Source: a virus
Virus record (IMG/VR): IMGVR_UViG_3300022934_000092
Location: 1 to 32,354 of that record
Direction: 5' to 3' (one strand)
Length of the DNA stretch: 32,354 nucleotides
Each line of letters opens with the position of its first letter. The stretch's first letter is position 1. Positions 31,255 through 32,354 of this stretch are shown here, piece after piece. The notes beneath the pieces are model-generated. The model was not told the origin of the DNA and made no database searches. It worked only from the letters and a program-made list of their open reading frames with translations. The translations under genes and the position numbers were made by a program.

Positions 31255-32169
31255 ATGGCATTAGTAGGACAACCAATAGAGATCGGAACCGCATCGACAA
31301 CCTTGATGACAGTTCCGGCGACTCTTGAAGCATCTTTACATAGTTTATTAATTTCAAACCCTACTGGTGGGAATCTTGATGTAACGTTATCGTATTTTGA
31401 TTCAAGTACCAGTAGCGAATTAAGTTTATTAACACAAACCGTTACTGGGGATACTACGTTAAAAGCGTTTGATGCCCCGATAAATATGGCGGCTGGGGAT
31501 AAAGTAAACGCATCGGCCACGGGTACTGGGTTAGTTGCTCTTGTAAGTAGATTTGAAAATAGTTCAACACCGGCTGAAACGGGATTTCGTGCGCAAGGAA
31601 ATTATACCGCGACGACCACATATCAGACCAACGATGTAGTGTTTCTTGAAAGTGATAGCAATAGTTATCTTTCCAGAACAGACTCTAATCTAAACAATAC
31701 TCCAAGTAGCAGTCCAAGCAACTGGCAAATATTTGGCGCTAAGGGTGATACGGGAGATGTTGATTTAAATTCAGCACAAACACTTACTAATAAAACAATT
31801 GATTCAGCGGTAAGCGTAAGCGCATCAGGTACGTTATCGGACGGCGATGGCAATTTACGAGATGTACCTAAATCCGGTACAACGAAAACAGATGCGTATA
31901 CGTTTGCAATTGGCGACGTAGGGAATCACGTTTTGTATTCTAGTGCGAATGTAAACTTTACCGTTCCGGCTTCTACGTTCGATACCGGTGATGTAATTTC
32001 AGTAATTAGCACCAATGGGGCTACTGGAACAATTAGTGCCGCAGTAACGACCATGTTTGTTGCTGAGGGTGCTAGTGCAACTGCAACGGCTACGGTCGGG
32101 GCAAACGGTTTATGTAATTTAGTCTTTATAAGTGCTTCGCATGTTTTATTAACAGGAAATGTTAGTTAA
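31255..32169 (+). CDS. Fibre-associated protein with CBM-like module
   Basis: 304 residues. N-terminal beta domain of about 110 residues (VGQPIEIGTASTTLMTVP...). Residues about 112-160 (FRAQGNYTATTTYQTNDVVF ... SPSNWQIFGAKGDTG) resemble a carbohydrate-binding module of the CBM5/12 sort followed by a very short collagen-like GAKGDTG. The C-terminal 130 residues are a beta-rich domain seen in other marine phage tail proteins. CGGAGG precedes the ATG. It overlaps the following oxygenase fragment by one base (TAATG). Confidence 0.75.
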   Translation: MALVGQPIEIGTASTTLMTVPATLEASLHSLLISNPTGGNLDVTLSYFDSSTSSELSLLTQTVTGDTTLKAFDAPINMAAGDKVNASATGTGLVALVSRFENSSTPAETGFRAQGNYTATTTYQTNDVVFLESDSNSYLSRTDSNLNNTPSSSPSNWQIFGAKGDTGDVDLNSAQTLTNKTIDSAVSVSASGTLSDGDGNLRDVPKSGTTKTDAYTFAIGDVGNHVLYSSANVNFTVPASTFDTGDVISVISTNGATGTISAAVTTMFVAEGASATATATVGANGLCNLVFISASHVLLTGNVS

Positions 32170-32354
32170 TGCCAGAAGGAATAGTACAGAACACTTTTCC
32201 AATTCCTGTTTGTTTTTACACTTTAAACGAACCAATAAAACAAAGTGTAAATACATTTATTAAAAAAATAAAATATAAAGCAAACGAACTTAATTCCAGT
32301 TCTACGGATTCATTTGTATTTGCTCATAAAGAAATGAATCAAATAAAAGTATTC
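32169..32354 (+). CDS. 2OG-Fe(II) oxygenase N-terminal part (3' end cut by window)
   Basis: The frame is open to the window end, giving 62 residues (MPEGIVQNTFPIPVCFYTLN...). 'NTFPIPV' and 'SSSTDSFVFAHKEMNQIKVF' are of the type that starts marine-phage 2OG-FeII_Oxy_5 proteins. Together with the 75 residues encoded at 1-230 it would make a protein missing only about 60-70 central residues, including the HxD iron site. Frames do not join directly end to end, so sequence is missing. Confidence 0.65.
   Translation, partial: MPEGIVQNTFPIPVCFYTLNEPIKQSVNTFIKKIKYKANELNSSSTDSFVFAHKEMNQIKVF

Noticed and set aside
1-32354. Direct terminal repeat or attachment site at the window ends
   Set aside because: First and last bases share no visible repeat, and no integrase gene is present.
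1-32354. CRISPR array or insertion sequence
   Set aside because: No regularly spaced repeats and no transposase-like frame seen by eye.

Overview
This window is almost all of an AT-rich tailed-phage genome, most likely a short-tailed (podovirus-like) marine phage. The head and tail genes run TerL, portal, scaffold, an SU10-type capsid protein, gp6-like adaptor, stabilisation-type tail protein, internal virion proteins and fibres. There is no tape measure, sheath or tail-tube gene. Many small genes (2OG-Fe oxygenases, a glycine-rich tip protein, basic proteins before the terminase, a 3TM holin) resemble families I know from marine phages. That makes a marine alphaproteobacterial host plausible, but this is inference. 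I see no integrase, phage RNA polymerase, DNA polymerase, primase, replicative helicase or tRNA.

Layout. (1) 11945-32354 continuing at 1-3730 is one long rightward late operon: small basic proteins, a ParB-methyltransferase fusion, a SpeD-family decarboxylase, TerS/TerL, head, tail, fibres, two 2OG-Fe oxygenases, a glycine-rich tip protein, holin-type membrane proteins and an M15 endolysin. The two window ends carry the C-terminal and N-terminal parts of what looks like one oxygenase gene. The window is therefore probably a circularly permuted genome opened inside that gene, with a short piece missing. (2) 3714-6111 is a leftward early operon: ERF annealase, YqaJ exonuclease and four small proteins of unknown role. 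(3) 6112-6230 is a divergent control region with a strong palindrome. (4) 6246-8927 is a rightward early/middle operon: a small regulator, a PD-(D/E)XK-like protein, a structured intergenic RNA candidate with its own terminator, a possible replication protein, NinB, a DUF1364/Rap-type nuclease, a Q-like regulator and two small proteins. (5) 8920-9369 is a lone leftward gene. (6) 9370-11762 is an accessory block with its own promoters, a rod-like RNA candidate, several terminators and an ArdA-like antirestriction candidate. (7) 11763-11944 has a promoter-like sequence followed by a perfect terminator just before the first late gene, an arrangement like lambda pR'-tR'.

How it works together. 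ERF, YqaJ, NinB, the DUF1364 nuclease and the resolvase-like protein form a recombination set, and the phage probably borrows host polymerases. The Q-like protein at 8133 is a natural candidate to open the late operon by reading through the terminator at 11905. The methyltransferase and the ArdA-like protein could both counter host restriction. The most unusual points are a compact SpeD homologue with a complete catalytic triad inside the packaging operon, two structured RNA candidates (6787-6967 and 9957-10081), and a repeated U-tract/AGATGRAAGGA leader in front of three accessory genes. Six small genes of 46-54 codons, most overlapping neighbours, are also listed.
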